A stretch of 8,430 nt of DNA from CAXGUU01 sp964012875 (GCA_964012875.1 CAXGUU010000138.1:1-8430); one strand, 5' to 3'. Positions 1-7,021 are shown, counted from the stretch's first letter. The notes: generated by a model from the sequence alone, not told the origin. Translations and numbers: made by a program.

Positions 1-94
1 AGCCCGGCCAGTCTCTTCTACGCTGCACGTCCCTGCCTGTCACTCACAAAACGACTGCGGCGGCCATCTGCTTTGTCGCGTGCTCGCGCCGGGG

Positions 95-1510
95 CTAGTC
101 TTCTTTTAGTGCGCCGGCGGCACGCAGTGCGGCGGTACGGGCTTTCGGCATGTCGAACGTGCGGGACATCATGATGCGTTGTGCCTTGAGACCGCCGCCG
201 GCCTGCAGCGCCGTCACCAGGTTCCAGCCGCCGAAGGCGTCGGCGGTCATGTCTCGAATCAGGGTGTAGACGCGCATCCGTTGTTCGACGTCGGTGTCAG
301 ATTTGGCCATGAGGTACTTGCGCAGGTAAGGGCCGGCCTCGGGGTGTCTTAAATCGGCTTCTTCGGGCAGTGTGATGGTGAGGCCGCCGGCGACGTCATG
401 CAGCTTGCCAACCATCTGGTGAAAGTTGGACGCATAGTAATACTTGGTGACGTTAATGCCGAGAGTGCTCGGGTGCAGCATGCCGCTCGGCGTCGATTCA
501 TAGTTGCGCACCGCGTCATCCAGTCCCATGCGAATCATCTCCGAATAGCAAATCAGTTCGGCGATGGTGTCCTGTACGTGACTGTCCCGCTCCTTGCCCT
601 GCTGCGCGGTCACCAGGTCGGCGAGGCCGACCATGATCTCTGCCTCGTTGGCGGCGAGTGCAAGCCCCAGTGTGCGTTCCCATAACCCAAGCGCAGCAGC
701 AAATGAGCCGGCCAGCTGCCACTCGCCAGCCAGGAAAACGCGATCCCACGGTATCAGCACATCGTCGAAGATCACGAAACCCTCTGGCATGCTGTGATGT
801 GAACTCGCCGGATAGTCGAATTCGTTCAGTTCTGCCGGCGCGAAACTGCGGTTAATGATTTTCACGCCTTCGGCCGCGACCGGAATGCTGAAGGCAACCG
901 CATAATCGGCTTCGTGCTCACGCATCGATTTGGTTGGCATCACCACCAGCTCGTGAACCAGAGCGGCGGCGGTAATGTGTAATTTGGCGCCGCGCACGAT
1001 GATGCCGTCAGCGTTTTGATCGACAATCCGCACATAGAGATCGGGATCGATCTGTTCGTGCGCCTTCTTCGAGCGATCGCCCTTGGCGTCGGTAATGACC
1101 TCGGCGGCGCGCAAGTCATTGTCGCGCGCATATCGATACATGTTCTCAATGTTTTGTGCGTATTGGGCGTTGACTTGCGCCAACCGGTCTTTGATTTGTA
1201 ACAGGGCCATGTAGACGCCGGTGACGCCGCCGACGATTGACATCTGTCGCCCAAGGTCCAGTCTCAGCTCGAGCTCTTCAATGGTGCGCGGGACCTGGTA
1301 GACGCGGTGTGCGAGGGTGTCGTCCTCAGTGGTGTAAGTGATGAGATCGCGCAGTTTGGGGTCGTTGTAAGCGTAGTCCCGGCTTCCAACCGCAATAGGG
1401 ACCTGGAAGCGCGGATGTTCACTGACATTGCTGATGGTTTCTCCGCCCCAGTAAACCACCCGGCCATCGTTCAACGATTGGCGATACTCGTCGGCTGTTT
1501 TAAGTGCCAT
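95..1510 (-). CDS. HpaB/4-hydroxybutyryl-CoA dehydratase-family flavoprotein without Fe-S ligands
   Basis: This 471-residue protein has the length and landmarks of the 4-hydroxyphenylacetate 3-hydroxylase (HpaB) / 4-hydroxybutyryl-CoA dehydratase (AbfD) family, whose fold resembles acyl-CoA dehydrogenases and binds flavin. Visible landmarks are a TDAKGDRS segment (about 140-147), DPDLYVRIV and DGIIVRGAKLH (about 155-178), DYAVAFSIP (about 202-210), VIFDDVLIPWDRVFL (about 246-260), DVAGGLTITLP (about 372-382) and a C-terminal LKAQRIMMSR (about 441-450). Recalling AbfD from memory, its four [4Fe-4S] ligands (Cys99, Cys103, His292, Cys299) align without gaps to Val93, Thr97, Glu278 and Leu285 here, and its Glu455 is also replaced. 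A cluster-dependent dehydration is therefore unlikely; a flavin-dependent hydroxylase or a cluster-free isomerase or oxidoreductase is more plausible. No flavin reductase gene is in the window. It lies 17 nt downstream of the CoA-transferase gene and is surely cotranscribed, which hints at a CoA-thioester or related acid substrate. The ATG start gives the normal family N-terminus; its ribosome site is weak, so translational coupling is possible. The family is certain; the substrate is unknown. Confidence 0.88.
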   Translation of the reverse strand: MALKTADEYRQSLNDGRVVYWGGETISNVSEHPRFQVPIAVGSRDYAYNDPKLRDLITYTTEDDTLAHRVYQVPRTIEELELRLDLGRQMSIVGGVTGVYMALLQIKDRLAQVNAQYAQNIENMYRYARDNDLRAAEVITDAKGDRSKKAHEQIDPDLYVRIVDQNADGIIVRGAKLHITAAALVHELVVMPTKSMREHEADYAVAFSIPVAAEGVKIINRSFAPAELNEFDYPASSHHSMPEGFVIFDDVLIPWDRVFLAGEWQLAGSFAAALGLWERTLGLALAANEAEIMVGLADLVTAQQGKERDSHVQDTIAELICYSEMIRMGLDDAVRNYESTPSGMLHPSTLGINVTKYYYASNFHQMVGKLHDVAGGLTITLPEEADLRHPEAGPYLRKYLMAKSDTDVEQRMRVYTLIRDMTADAFGGWNLVTALQAGGGLKAQRIMMSRTFDMPKARTAALRAAGALKED

Positions 1511-1527
1511 GGCTTTGATCCCGTGGG

Positions 1528-2874
1528 CTAGTTTTCTGCGAATGCGCAGCCGGTCTTGCTGCGCACGTCATCAATGCTGACACCGTCGTGTAGTTCCAAC
1601 AGTTTCAGACCACCGCCGTCCGGCAGAACTTCAAATACGCAAAGGTCGGTAATAATCATATCGACTACACCCTTGCCGGTAATCGGCAGGGCGCACTGGT
1701 CAAGAATTTTGTGACTGCCATCCTTGGCGACATGATCCATCAATACAATCACGCGCTTTACGCCGCTAACCAGGTCCATGGCACCACCGGGGCCTTTGAC
1801 CATCTTTCCGGGCACCATGAAGTTGGCGAGGTCGCCGTTGGCGGCGACTTCGAGACCGCCGAGAATGGAGAGGTCGACGTGGCCGCCGCGAATCATCGCG
1901 AACGAATCCGCGCTTGAGAAGAAGCTCGAACCGTTGATTGTCGAAATGGTCTGTTTGCCGGCATTGATCAGATCGGGGTCGACATCACTGTCGTCGGGAA
2001 ACGGTCCGATGCCGAGTAAGCCGTTTTCAGATTGCAGCGTGACGTTGATGTCATCCGGAATGAAATTCGCCACCAGTGTGGGGATGCCGATGCCGAGGTT
2101 CACGTAAAATCCGTCCTTCAATTCCTGTGCAGCGCGCTTTGCCATCATGTCGCGCGCCGGCGAACCACCTTTTGCCGAGGAACCAGCAATGGTTCGGAAC
2201 TCGATGCGTTTTTCGTAGCCACGGCCCGCAATGATGCGGTCGACGTATATGCCCGGCGTATGGATTTCATCGGGGTCAAGTTCACCGACTTCAACCAGTT
2301 CTTCCACCTCGGCGACGCAGAGTTTGCCGCAGGTTGCGATCATGGGGTTGAAGTTGCGCGCAGTTTTGCGGAAAACAAGGTTCCCGGCTTTGTCGCCTTT
2401 CCATGCTTTCACGATCGATACATCGGCCACGATCCCTTCTTCGAGCACATAGCCAAGGCCGTTAAAGTCTTTGGTTTCCTTGCCATCGGCCAGCGTGGTG
2501 CCGTAAGCGGTGCGCGTGTAGAAACCGGGGATGCCGGCACCGCCCGCCCGCAGGCGCTCGGCCAGTGTGCCTTGTGGCGTGAGATTCAGTTCGAGTTCGC
2601 CGGCCAGGACCTGGCGTTCAAATTCCTTGTTCTCGCCAACGTAAGAGGCGATGACTTTCCTGACCTGGCGCCCCTGCAGCAGCAGCCCCATGCCGAAGTC
2701 GTCGACCCCCGCATTGTTGCCGACAATGGTCAGGCCTTTGACACCGGAATCCACCACTGCGGCAATGAGGTTTTCGGGGATGCCACACAGGCCAAAACCA
2801 CCAGCGGCAATGGTCATGTCGTCGGTTAATTCGCCGTCGAGCGCGGCGCTGGCATCGCTATATACCTTGTTCAT
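1528..2874 (-). CDS. 3-oxoacid CoA-transferase, alpha and beta subunits fused in one chain
   Basis: This 448-residue protein moves CoA between carboxylic acids, classically from succinyl-CoA to a 3-oxoacid such as acetoacetate. Residues 1 to about 230 are the alpha-type domain, with the glycine-rich GGFGLCGIP motif at 25-33 and NFNPMIAT at about 174-181. A short Gly/Ser-rich linker (about 230-240) leads to the beta-type domain, which opens with MAKRAAQEL and then YVNLGIGIPTLV at about 257-268. The catalytic glutamate that forms the glutamyl-CoA thioester is expected at Glu283 in QSENG (281-285). GGLEVAANGDLANF and the GKMVKGPGGAMDL stretch (about 340-370) are typical of beta subunits. Many bacteria make the two halves as separate proteins (ScoA/ScoB, AtoD/AtoA); the fused order resembles mitochondrial SCOT but without a transit peptide. 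The ATG start is supported by AAGG eight bases upstream. It is the first gene of a two-gene operon with the HpaB-like flavoprotein. The reaction class is firm; the acid substrate is not determined by the sequence. Confidence 0.93.
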   Translation of the reverse strand: MNKVYSDASAALDGELTDDMTIAAGGFGLCGIPENLIAAVVDSGVKGLTIVGNNAGVDDFGMGLLLQGRQVRKVIASYVGENKEFERQVLAGELELNLTPQGTLAERLRAGGAGIPGFYTRTAYGTTLADGKETKDFNGLGYVLEEGIVADVSIVKAWKGDKAGNLVFRKTARNFNPMIATCGKLCVAEVEELVEVGELDPDEIHTPGIYVDRIIAGRGYEKRIEFRTIAGSSAKGGSPARDMMAKRAAQELKDGFYVNLGIGIPTLVANFIPDDINVTLQSENGLLGIGPFPDDSDVDPDLINAGKQTISTINGSSFFSSADSFAMIRGGHVDLSILGGLEVAANGDLANFMVPGKMVKGPGGAMDLVSGVKRVIVLMDHVAKDGSHKILDQCALPITGKGVVDMIITDLCVFEVLPDGGGLKLLELHDGVSIDDVRSKTGCAFAEN

Positions 2875-2881
2875 TAAAATT

Positions 2882-2886
2882 ACCTT
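2882..2886 (-). promoter_or_regulatory. Ribosome binding site of the CoA-transferase gene
   Basis: On the minus strand AAGGT lies about eight bases before the ATG at 2874. It supports that start over any internal one. Confidence 0.6.
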
Positions 2887-2902
2887 GAATGTGAACTGAT
2901 TT

Positions 2903-2953
2903 CCGGCGCGTGAGCGCTCCGCCGGTCGAAATTATAGACCGAGCGCGAGCGCT
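2903..2953 (-). promoter_or_regulatory. Candidate promoter and operator region of the CoA-transferase operon
   Basis: On the minus strand a perfect TATAAT lies at 2931-2936. No good -35 hexamer sits 16-18 bases upstream, so an activator may be needed or the match may be chance. The heptamer GAGCGCT occurs on the plus strand at 2912-2918 and 2947-2953, on either side of this box. The first copy is part of the palindrome GAGCGCTC (2912-2919); the second forms AGCGC-GA-GCGCT (2942-2953). An outer inverted repeat CCGGCG (2903-2908) / CGCCGG (2920-2925) encloses the first palindrome and would fold in the 5' leader if transcription starts near 2925. The arrangement resembles a two-site operator for a dimeric regulator, but no regulator gene is adjacent and this is inference. 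Confidence 0.4.
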
Positions 2954-2974
2954 GATACCGGCCCGTTTAGCTTT

Positions 2975-3511
2975 GTGGACAGTGTATGGACGCTGACTGC
3001 AATGCAATCGCAGTGCTACTGTATCGTTTCGCTTACCTATGATGGGCTCAACGACAATGCAGGTACCCGCGCACTTACTCGCGATCTGAAGGCAATGGAA
3101 TTCAAGCGCATTGACAAGGTTACTGACCGGGGAGAAGCAATCGCCCCGGAGGTGTGGCTCGATGAGCGCGGACATTGGCGGGGAGCGCGTGCGAAAATAC
3201 GGGGAAAGCAATCGGTTCGGCGGAACAAGGACGTGAGACGCTGCGAGCAAGCCAGTCGCCCGACCCTGATTGAGCGGGAACGCACGCTGACCCCCGGTGA
3301 GAAAATTGGCCCGACAAGTCCTCTGCTGATCCGTGGCCCCTGCCGTCTGTACCGCAAGCAGATTCAGACGATGCAGAATGTGACCACCGGATTGGGAACC
3401 CCCGCCGAGATCGATACCGTAGAAATGGCCCGCGATGCGAAAGCGAGGATTCGGGCGCGCCTCGCCGCGGTCCGCCAGGAGGAGGCCTGGCTCAGGCCTG
3501 ATTTGCGATGA
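2975..3511 (+). CDS. Hypothetical basic protein upstream of the 2OG oxygenase
   Basis: This 178-codon open frame starts with GTG; an ATG ten codons in (3002) is an alternative start. I do not recognise it. The product is rich in Arg and Lys, has no signal peptide or membrane segment, has Cys residues near the N-terminus (QCYC), and ends in a charged segment likely to be helical (EMARDAKARIRARLAAV, near residue 150). Support for it being real is that its TGA overlaps the ATG of the next gene as ATGA at 3508-3511, a common translational-coupling arrangement, and that its orientation matches the two following genes. Against it, third-position GC preference is modest in the middle part, no clear Shine-Dalgarno precedes either start, and an open frame also exists on the opposite strand. 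It could be a genuine lineage-specific gene, or leader DNA with a chance open frame of which only the last 45 codons (from ATG 3371) are translated. Confidence 0.4.
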   Translation: MDSVWTLTAMQSQCYCIVSLTYDGLNDNAGTRALTRDLKAMEFKRIDKVTDRGEAIAPEVWLDERGHWRGARAKIRGKQSVRRNKDVRRCEQASRPTLIERERTLTPGEKIGPTSPLLIRGPCRLYRKQIQTMQNVTTGLGTPAEIDTVEMARDAKARIRARLAAVRQEEAWLRPDLR

Positions 3512-4110
3512 AAGAAACCAAACTCTTCTACTCGCCACTCTGGGAAGCTGACCTCACTGAGCTTGGCGCTGACTGGGACCAGCATCGAGCGCGCATGCTG
3601 GACAAGGTGTTCGAGCTTGAAAAATCAGAGCGTGGTGTTGAAAAAACCAATTTCGGTGGCTGGCAGTCACACGACGAACTCTACGTGCACGACGAATTCG
3701 GCTGGCTCATCGATCAAATCATGCGGCTGAGTAACGAAGTCGCGCCCGAGTACGATTCCGCGCTGGTATTCAACAACGGCCATTTGTGGGCTAACGTCAA
3801 CCGCGCCGGCAATTTCAACGCGATGCATACACATCCCAATTCGCTGTTGTCGGGCGTCGTGTATCTGCAGACCTCCGGTTCCGAGCAGGGCGTGATTGAA
3901 TTCATGGACTGCCGGGAAGGGAGCCCCACGACCCACTGGCAGGGGTTTTCCGGTTTCGCACAATCCACGCCGTTTACAGAAGGTGTGCACTCGGTAGCAC
4001 CGAAAGAAGGCACGATACTGTTCTTTCCCGGTTGGCTGAAGCATTGGGTTTCGCCCAATCTGTCGGACACGGAAAGGGTGTCGTTATCTTTCAATATTCG
4101 TTCGGATTGA
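3508..4110 (+). CDS. Putative 2-oxoglutarate/Fe(II)-dependent oxygenase (TIGR02466-like)
   Basis: This 200-residue protein resembles the small putative 2OG-Fe(II) oxygenases grouped as TIGR02466 / 2OG-FeII_Oxy_5. The core double-stranded beta-helix signature is visible: LWANVNRAGNFNAMHTHP (about 93-110) with His107 and His109, then SLLSGVVYLQ (about 112-121), IEFMD (about 130-134), and the C-terminal strand TILFFPGWLKHWV (169-181) with the expected distal iron ligand His179. Arg190 in ERVSLSFNI is the likely 2-oxoglutarate carboxylate contact. The proximal site reads His-Thr-His where many relatives of the wider superfamily have His-x-Asp/Glu, so the exact metal ligands are uncertain. Members of this family are mostly uncharacterised, and the substrate cannot be told from context. 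The ATG overlaps the stop of the preceding frame; a purine-rich AGGAGGAGG lies about 25 bases upstream, too far for a classic site. The protein has no signal peptide and should be cytoplasmic. Confidence 0.85.
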   Translation: MKETKLFYSPLWEADLTELGADWDQHRARMLDKVFELEKSERGVEKTNFGGWQSHDELYVHDEFGWLIDQIMRLSNEVAPEYDSALVFNNGHLWANVNRAGNFNAMHTHPNSLLSGVVYLQTSGSEQGVIEFMDCREGSPTTHWQGFSGFAQSTPFTEGVHSVAPKEGTILFFPGWLKHWVSPNLSDTERVSLSFNIRSD

Positions 4111-4132
4111 AATTCAGATCCAAGAGCTCATC

Positions 4133-4714
4133 ATGCGAAACAATCCTGCCTCAAGACGTCTGCTTTTGTCTTTGCTGTGCCTGGCGTTATTGGCGGCCTG
4201 CGCCGCGACCCCCCAGATTCTGCCGGTGCAGCCCCGTCTCGACATCGCGGCCGAGTCGGAACGCGGCCGCGGGCGGACGATGGCGATCGAGGTCGTTGAT
4301 GCCCGCGGTACCGATCTGATCGGTTTACGTGATCCCCGCGATCACCAATCTGCGATTACGGCAGCCCCGGAAATGTTGAGGAACATCCGACAAACGCTTG
4401 AACAGGGGTTTCGTCGGCAGGGATTTACTTTGATCGAGCTTGGCGACCAGGCCGACATTGCGCTTGAGGTCCGATTGACCCGGCTGGGTTACCAACGCTC
4501 GAGCGCGGGTCTGTTGAAAGACTTGGAGACTGCGGCCGAGTTCAGAGTGACCAGCGTCATGGCCAGCAAAACCATGGACGGCGTCTACAGCGCGGCGCGA
4601 ACTAAGGATACCCTCGTCACACCGTCCTTAGCCGCCAACGCCGACGTTCTGAACGAACACGTATCAACCGCGCTGTCGAAACTGGTCGCCGATGACCGGC
4701 TGACCAGCGAATAA
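4133..4714 (+). CDS. YajG-like outer-membrane lipoprotein
   Basis: This 193-residue protein begins with a clear lipoprotein signal: basic start (RRNN-type, Arg8-Arg9), hydrophobic core at residues 10-19, and lipobox L20-A21-A22-C23. After processing, Cys23 would carry the lipid; Ala at +2 favours export to the outer membrane by the Lol system. The mature part (MAIEVVDARG, DLIGLRD, then TAAPEMLRNIRQTLEQGFRRQGF at about 76-99) has the order and length of the YajG family (E. coli YajG is about 190 residues), a family of unknown function in which a strand, an amphipathic helix and an ALEVRLTRL-type strand alternate. It lies 22 nt downstream of the 2OG oxygenase gene and is likely cotranscribed. 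Its ribosome site is weak (AAGAG about 8 bases before ATG). The lipoprotein call is firm; family membership is likely but rests on pattern resemblance only. Confidence 0.85.
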   Translation: MRNNPASRRLLLSLLCLALLAACAATPQILPVQPRLDIAAESERGRGRTMAIEVVDARGTDLIGLRDPRDHQSAITAAPEMLRNIRQTLEQGFRRQGFTLIELGDQADIALEVRLTRLGYQRSSAGLLKDLETAAEFRVTSVMASKTMDGVYSAARTKDTLVTPSLAANADVLNEHVSTALSKLVADDRLTSE

Positions 4715-4717
4715 CGC

Positions 4718-4733
4718 CGGCGGTCAATCGCCG
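4718..4733. terminator. Hairpin across the convergent stop codons
   Basis: CGGCGG-TCAA-TCGCCG forms five Watson-Crick pairs plus a G-T pair around a TCAA loop. It sits exactly where the YajG-like gene (stop at 4714) and the molybdoenzyme gene (stop codon 4724-4726, inside the loop) converge. No T-run follows on either side, so it is not a standard intrinsic terminator; it may only mark or stabilise both 3' ends. Confidence 0.3.
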
Positions 4734-7009
4734 AAGAGATCGGGATGGGCGTCGCGCGCGGCCGTCAGGATGTCTTCATCACTTTGTTCGGCGCCGGGAT
4801 TCATCTGGCGCCACCGTGCGATGTAACCGCTTTCGCCCCATTGAGCGAGGAGATCACACTGTAATCTCGCTTCGTCAGCTTTTTCGACTTCTGCCAGGCA
4901 CGAATAGAAGATGGGCGCGAAGCCAAAGTCGCTCAAGTCTTCGCTGACCAGCGCGTTAATATTCAGACCGCCGGGCGTATTGCTGCCCTTGAATTGTTTT
5001 TGCGTACCACAAATGCCGCGCAGCAGGCCCTCGATAATGACCGCCCAGGCATAGGTTTCTCCGCGATCGTTATAGATACGGCACAGATCACCGTCCGTGA
5101 TGCCGCGCTCTGCCGCATCCTCAGGGTTGAGTTCAACGGTTGGGCGCGACTGCATGGCCTGCAGTCGTTCAACCGATTGAAACGAATCGCCGATGAAGTA
5201 GTGGGAGGCGTTGCTTAAGACCTGAAAGGGATAGGTCTTGCGGCGTTCAGTCTCTTCCCAGCCTTCCACTTCCGAGACGTAACAGGGCATCGGGTCGATA
5301 CCCAGTTCCAGCAATTCGTCAGACCAGAACTGGATTTTGCCGTCAACGGTTGGCCAGCCGTTTTCAAGCCACTGGCGTGCGGGGTGGTCCGTATTCCCTA
5401 GGGCCCAGCCGCGCGCTTTGAACGTGTCATAGTCGATCCCGTCTACAAGACAGTTTTTTTCACCGTCGAGCAGGTTATCGCGGATGATTTCCTCATCGGT
5501 CTGTGCGAAGGCGTCGTCGGTGTAGCCCATCCGTTGGGCGAGGGCGCGAAACAAGCGCGAGTTGGAATAGGACTCGCCCAGCGGCTCGATCACTGGCGTG
5601 TTCATCGCGTAATGAAAAAAGCCGTAGGAACCGTGCATGTCGGTTCGTTCCAATTGCGTGTCGGCGGGCAGTACGATATCTGCATAAAGGCAGGAATCAG
5701 TCCAGAAGGTGTCGTGGACGGTGACAAACAAATCGTCGCGACACATTCCCTCCCGCACGGCTTTTGAGTTCGGTGCACAATTCGCTGGGTCGGCGTTATA
5801 CACGAAAAGGTGTTTGACCGGCGGCTCCAGCGGCGCATTATCGATGCCGAGATCCTGAGTTAACGCACGCCCCAGCTGGACCATGTTGATCATGCGCTTG
5901 GACGCACGGTCACCCAAATCGTCGCGCTGCAGATCTTCGCGAAACATGGGCGCCCAGTTTTCTTCGATGCGCCCGAAACCGGCGCCACCGCAGGATTCCG
6001 TCCAGGCTCCCGTGACGGCCGGCAGCAGCAGGATGGTGCGACACATCATGCCTGAGTTCTGGTGGCGGTTGAGGCCGTGGCCGCCACGGATATAGCTCTT
6101 TTTGGTGCTGCCAAAAAGCTTGCCGAGCCGGACGATATCCTCGACTGATAAGCCGGTGATTTCAGCAACCCGTTCTGGCGTGTACTCGGGCAGGCGCTCG
6201 TCCCGGAACTTGTCCCAGCCGCGCGCCTGATGGTCCAGGAAGGCCTGGTCATGCAGGTCTTCATTAACCATGACATGCATCATGCCCAGTGCCAGCGCGC
6301 CGTCCGTACCCGGACGGGGTTGCACGTGCCAGTCGGCTAGCCATGCACTTCGGGTCACTCTTGGATCGATCAAGACAATCTGGGCACCGCGCGCTTGTGC
6401 TTCACGGATGAACGGCACGGAATGGACACTGGTCGAGACCGGGTTCAGGCCCCACAGAATAATCACCTCGGCTTCCCCGGCGGCCATCGCCAGATCAGGA
6501 CCGTTGGCCTGGCCATAACTGTGTAGGTGTCCCCACATCGCGGCGTGCACGCAAATCGACATTTCGAGCTGGCCCGCCTCGATGCGATTCCAGAATCGGT
6601 TGTCGACAGTCCAGTACCCGAGGTAGCCGAGCGTGCCGGAAAAATTGAACGGCTGAATGGCTTCCGATCCGTAATCAGCAATGACGGATTTGAAGTTGTC
6701 GGTAATCGCTCCGAGTGCTTCATCCCAACTGATGCGCTCGAATCGAGCACCCGGACCCTTGGGGCCCACCCGCTTATGTGGGTAAAGCACGCGGTTTTTG
6801 TTGTAGACGAGGTCGAGGTAGTGGTTAACCTTGTTACACAGGTAACCGCGCGTAATGGGATGGCTGGGGTCGCCTTCGACTCTCACCGCGCGGCCGCTTT
6901 CATCGTTCCGGGTGACCAGCATCGAACAGGTGTCGGGACAGTCATGCGGACACACAACATGATGGACGGAATGCCCTGGTGGCGCCGCTCTTTCGAAACT
7001 TGCACTCAA
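4724..7009 (-). CDS. Cytoplasmic molybdopterin oxidoreductase, DMSO-reductase superfamily
   Basis: This 761-residue protein is a catalytic subunit of the DMSO reductase superfamily (bis-MGD molybdenum or tungsten enzymes). The N-terminal [4Fe-4S] motif is CPHDCPDTC (Cys20, Cys24, Cys28) with the fourth Cys at 58 in GYLCNKV. The likely metal ligand is Cys153 in SICVHAA, where close relatives usually show a TIC-x-x-AG type motif. The cofactor-binding segments follow in order: IILWGLNP (183-190), IDPR (214-217), RPGTDGALALGMMH (232-245), GGHGLNRHQNSG (309-320), FVYNADPANCAPN (402-414), ADIVLPADTQLERTD (443-457) and, in the C-terminal molydopterin-binding domain, GSNTPGGLNINAL (675-687). There is no Tat signal, so it acts in the cytoplasm, and no electron-transfer or membrane subunit lies nearby. 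The start is TTG: it is the only usable start between the upstream in-frame stop and Cys20, and GAGG sits eight bases before it. The substrate is unknown; candidates range from oxidoreduction of sulfur or nitrogen compounds to hydration or hydroxyl transfer. Confidence 0.92.
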   Translation of the reverse strand: MSASFERAAPPGHSVHHVVCPHDCPDTCSMLVTRNDESGRAVRVEGDPSHPITRGYLCNKVNHYLDLVYNKNRVLYPHKRVGPKGPGARFERISWDEALGAITDNFKSVIADYGSEAIQPFNFSGTLGYLGYWTVDNRFWNRIEAGQLEMSICVHAAMWGHLHSYGQANGPDLAMAAGEAEVIILWGLNPVSTSVHSVPFIREAQARGAQIVLIDPRVTRSAWLADWHVQPRPGTDGALALGMMHVMVNEDLHDQAFLDHQARGWDKFRDERLPEYTPERVAEITGLSVEDIVRLGKLFGSTKKSYIRGGHGLNRHQNSGMMCRTILLLPAVTGAWTESCGGAGFGRIEENWAPMFREDLQRDDLGDRASKRMINMVQLGRALTQDLGIDNAPLEPPVKHLFVYNADPANCAPNSKAVREGMCRDDLFVTVHDTFWTDSCLYADIVLPADTQLERTDMHGSYGFFHYAMNTPVIEPLGESYSNSRLFRALAQRMGYTDDAFAQTDEEIIRDNLLDGEKNCLVDGIDYDTFKARGWALGNTDHPARQWLENGWPTVDGKIQFWSDELLELGIDPMPCYVSEVEGWEETERRKTYPFQVLSNASHYFIGDSFQSVERLQAMQSRPTVELNPEDAAERGITDGDLCRIYNDRGETYAWAVIIEGLLRGICGTQKQFKGSNTPGGLNINALVSEDLSDFGFAPIFYSCLAEVEKADEARLQCDLLAQWGESGYIARWRQMNPGAEQSDEDILTAARDAHPDLFGD

Positions 7010-7017
7010 TCTACCAA

Positions 7018-7021
7018 CCTC
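7018..7021 (-). promoter_or_regulatory. Ribosome binding site that fixes the TTG start of the molybdoenzyme
   Basis: GAGG on the minus strand, eight bases before TTG 7009. No ATG or GTG is available in frame before the first cluster cysteine, so this site decides the start. Confidence 0.55.

Noticed and set aside
1..94. Terminator after the HpaB-like gene
   Set aside because: Only a four-pair CGCG-TGCT-CGCG stem is visible (77-88) and no T-run follows on the minus strand.
95..1510. Call as 4-hydroxybutyryl-CoA dehydratase
   Set aside because: All four iron-sulfur ligands and the catalytic glutamate recalled for AbfD appear replaced, so only family membership is claimed.
2032..2829. Long plus-strand open frame of 265 codons inside the CoA-transferase gene
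   Set aside because: It is antisense to a gene with clear catalytic motifs; its translation is low-complexity and lacks any family signature, as expected for an opposite-strand frame in GC-rich coding DNA.
2858..3538. Minus-strand 226-codon frame spanning the divergent gap
   Set aside because: It overlaps the start of the CoA-transferase gene, its promoter region and the start of the 2OG oxygenase, and has no recognisable motif or ribosome site.
4032..4319. Plus-strand 95-codon frame covering the end of the oxygenase and start of the lipoprotein
   Set aside because: It is a shifted frame over two better-supported genes and has no motif.
5602..5838. Several 60-95 codon frames opposite or within the molybdoenzyme gene
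   Set aside because: They are shadow frames of a gene with full-length family similarity.
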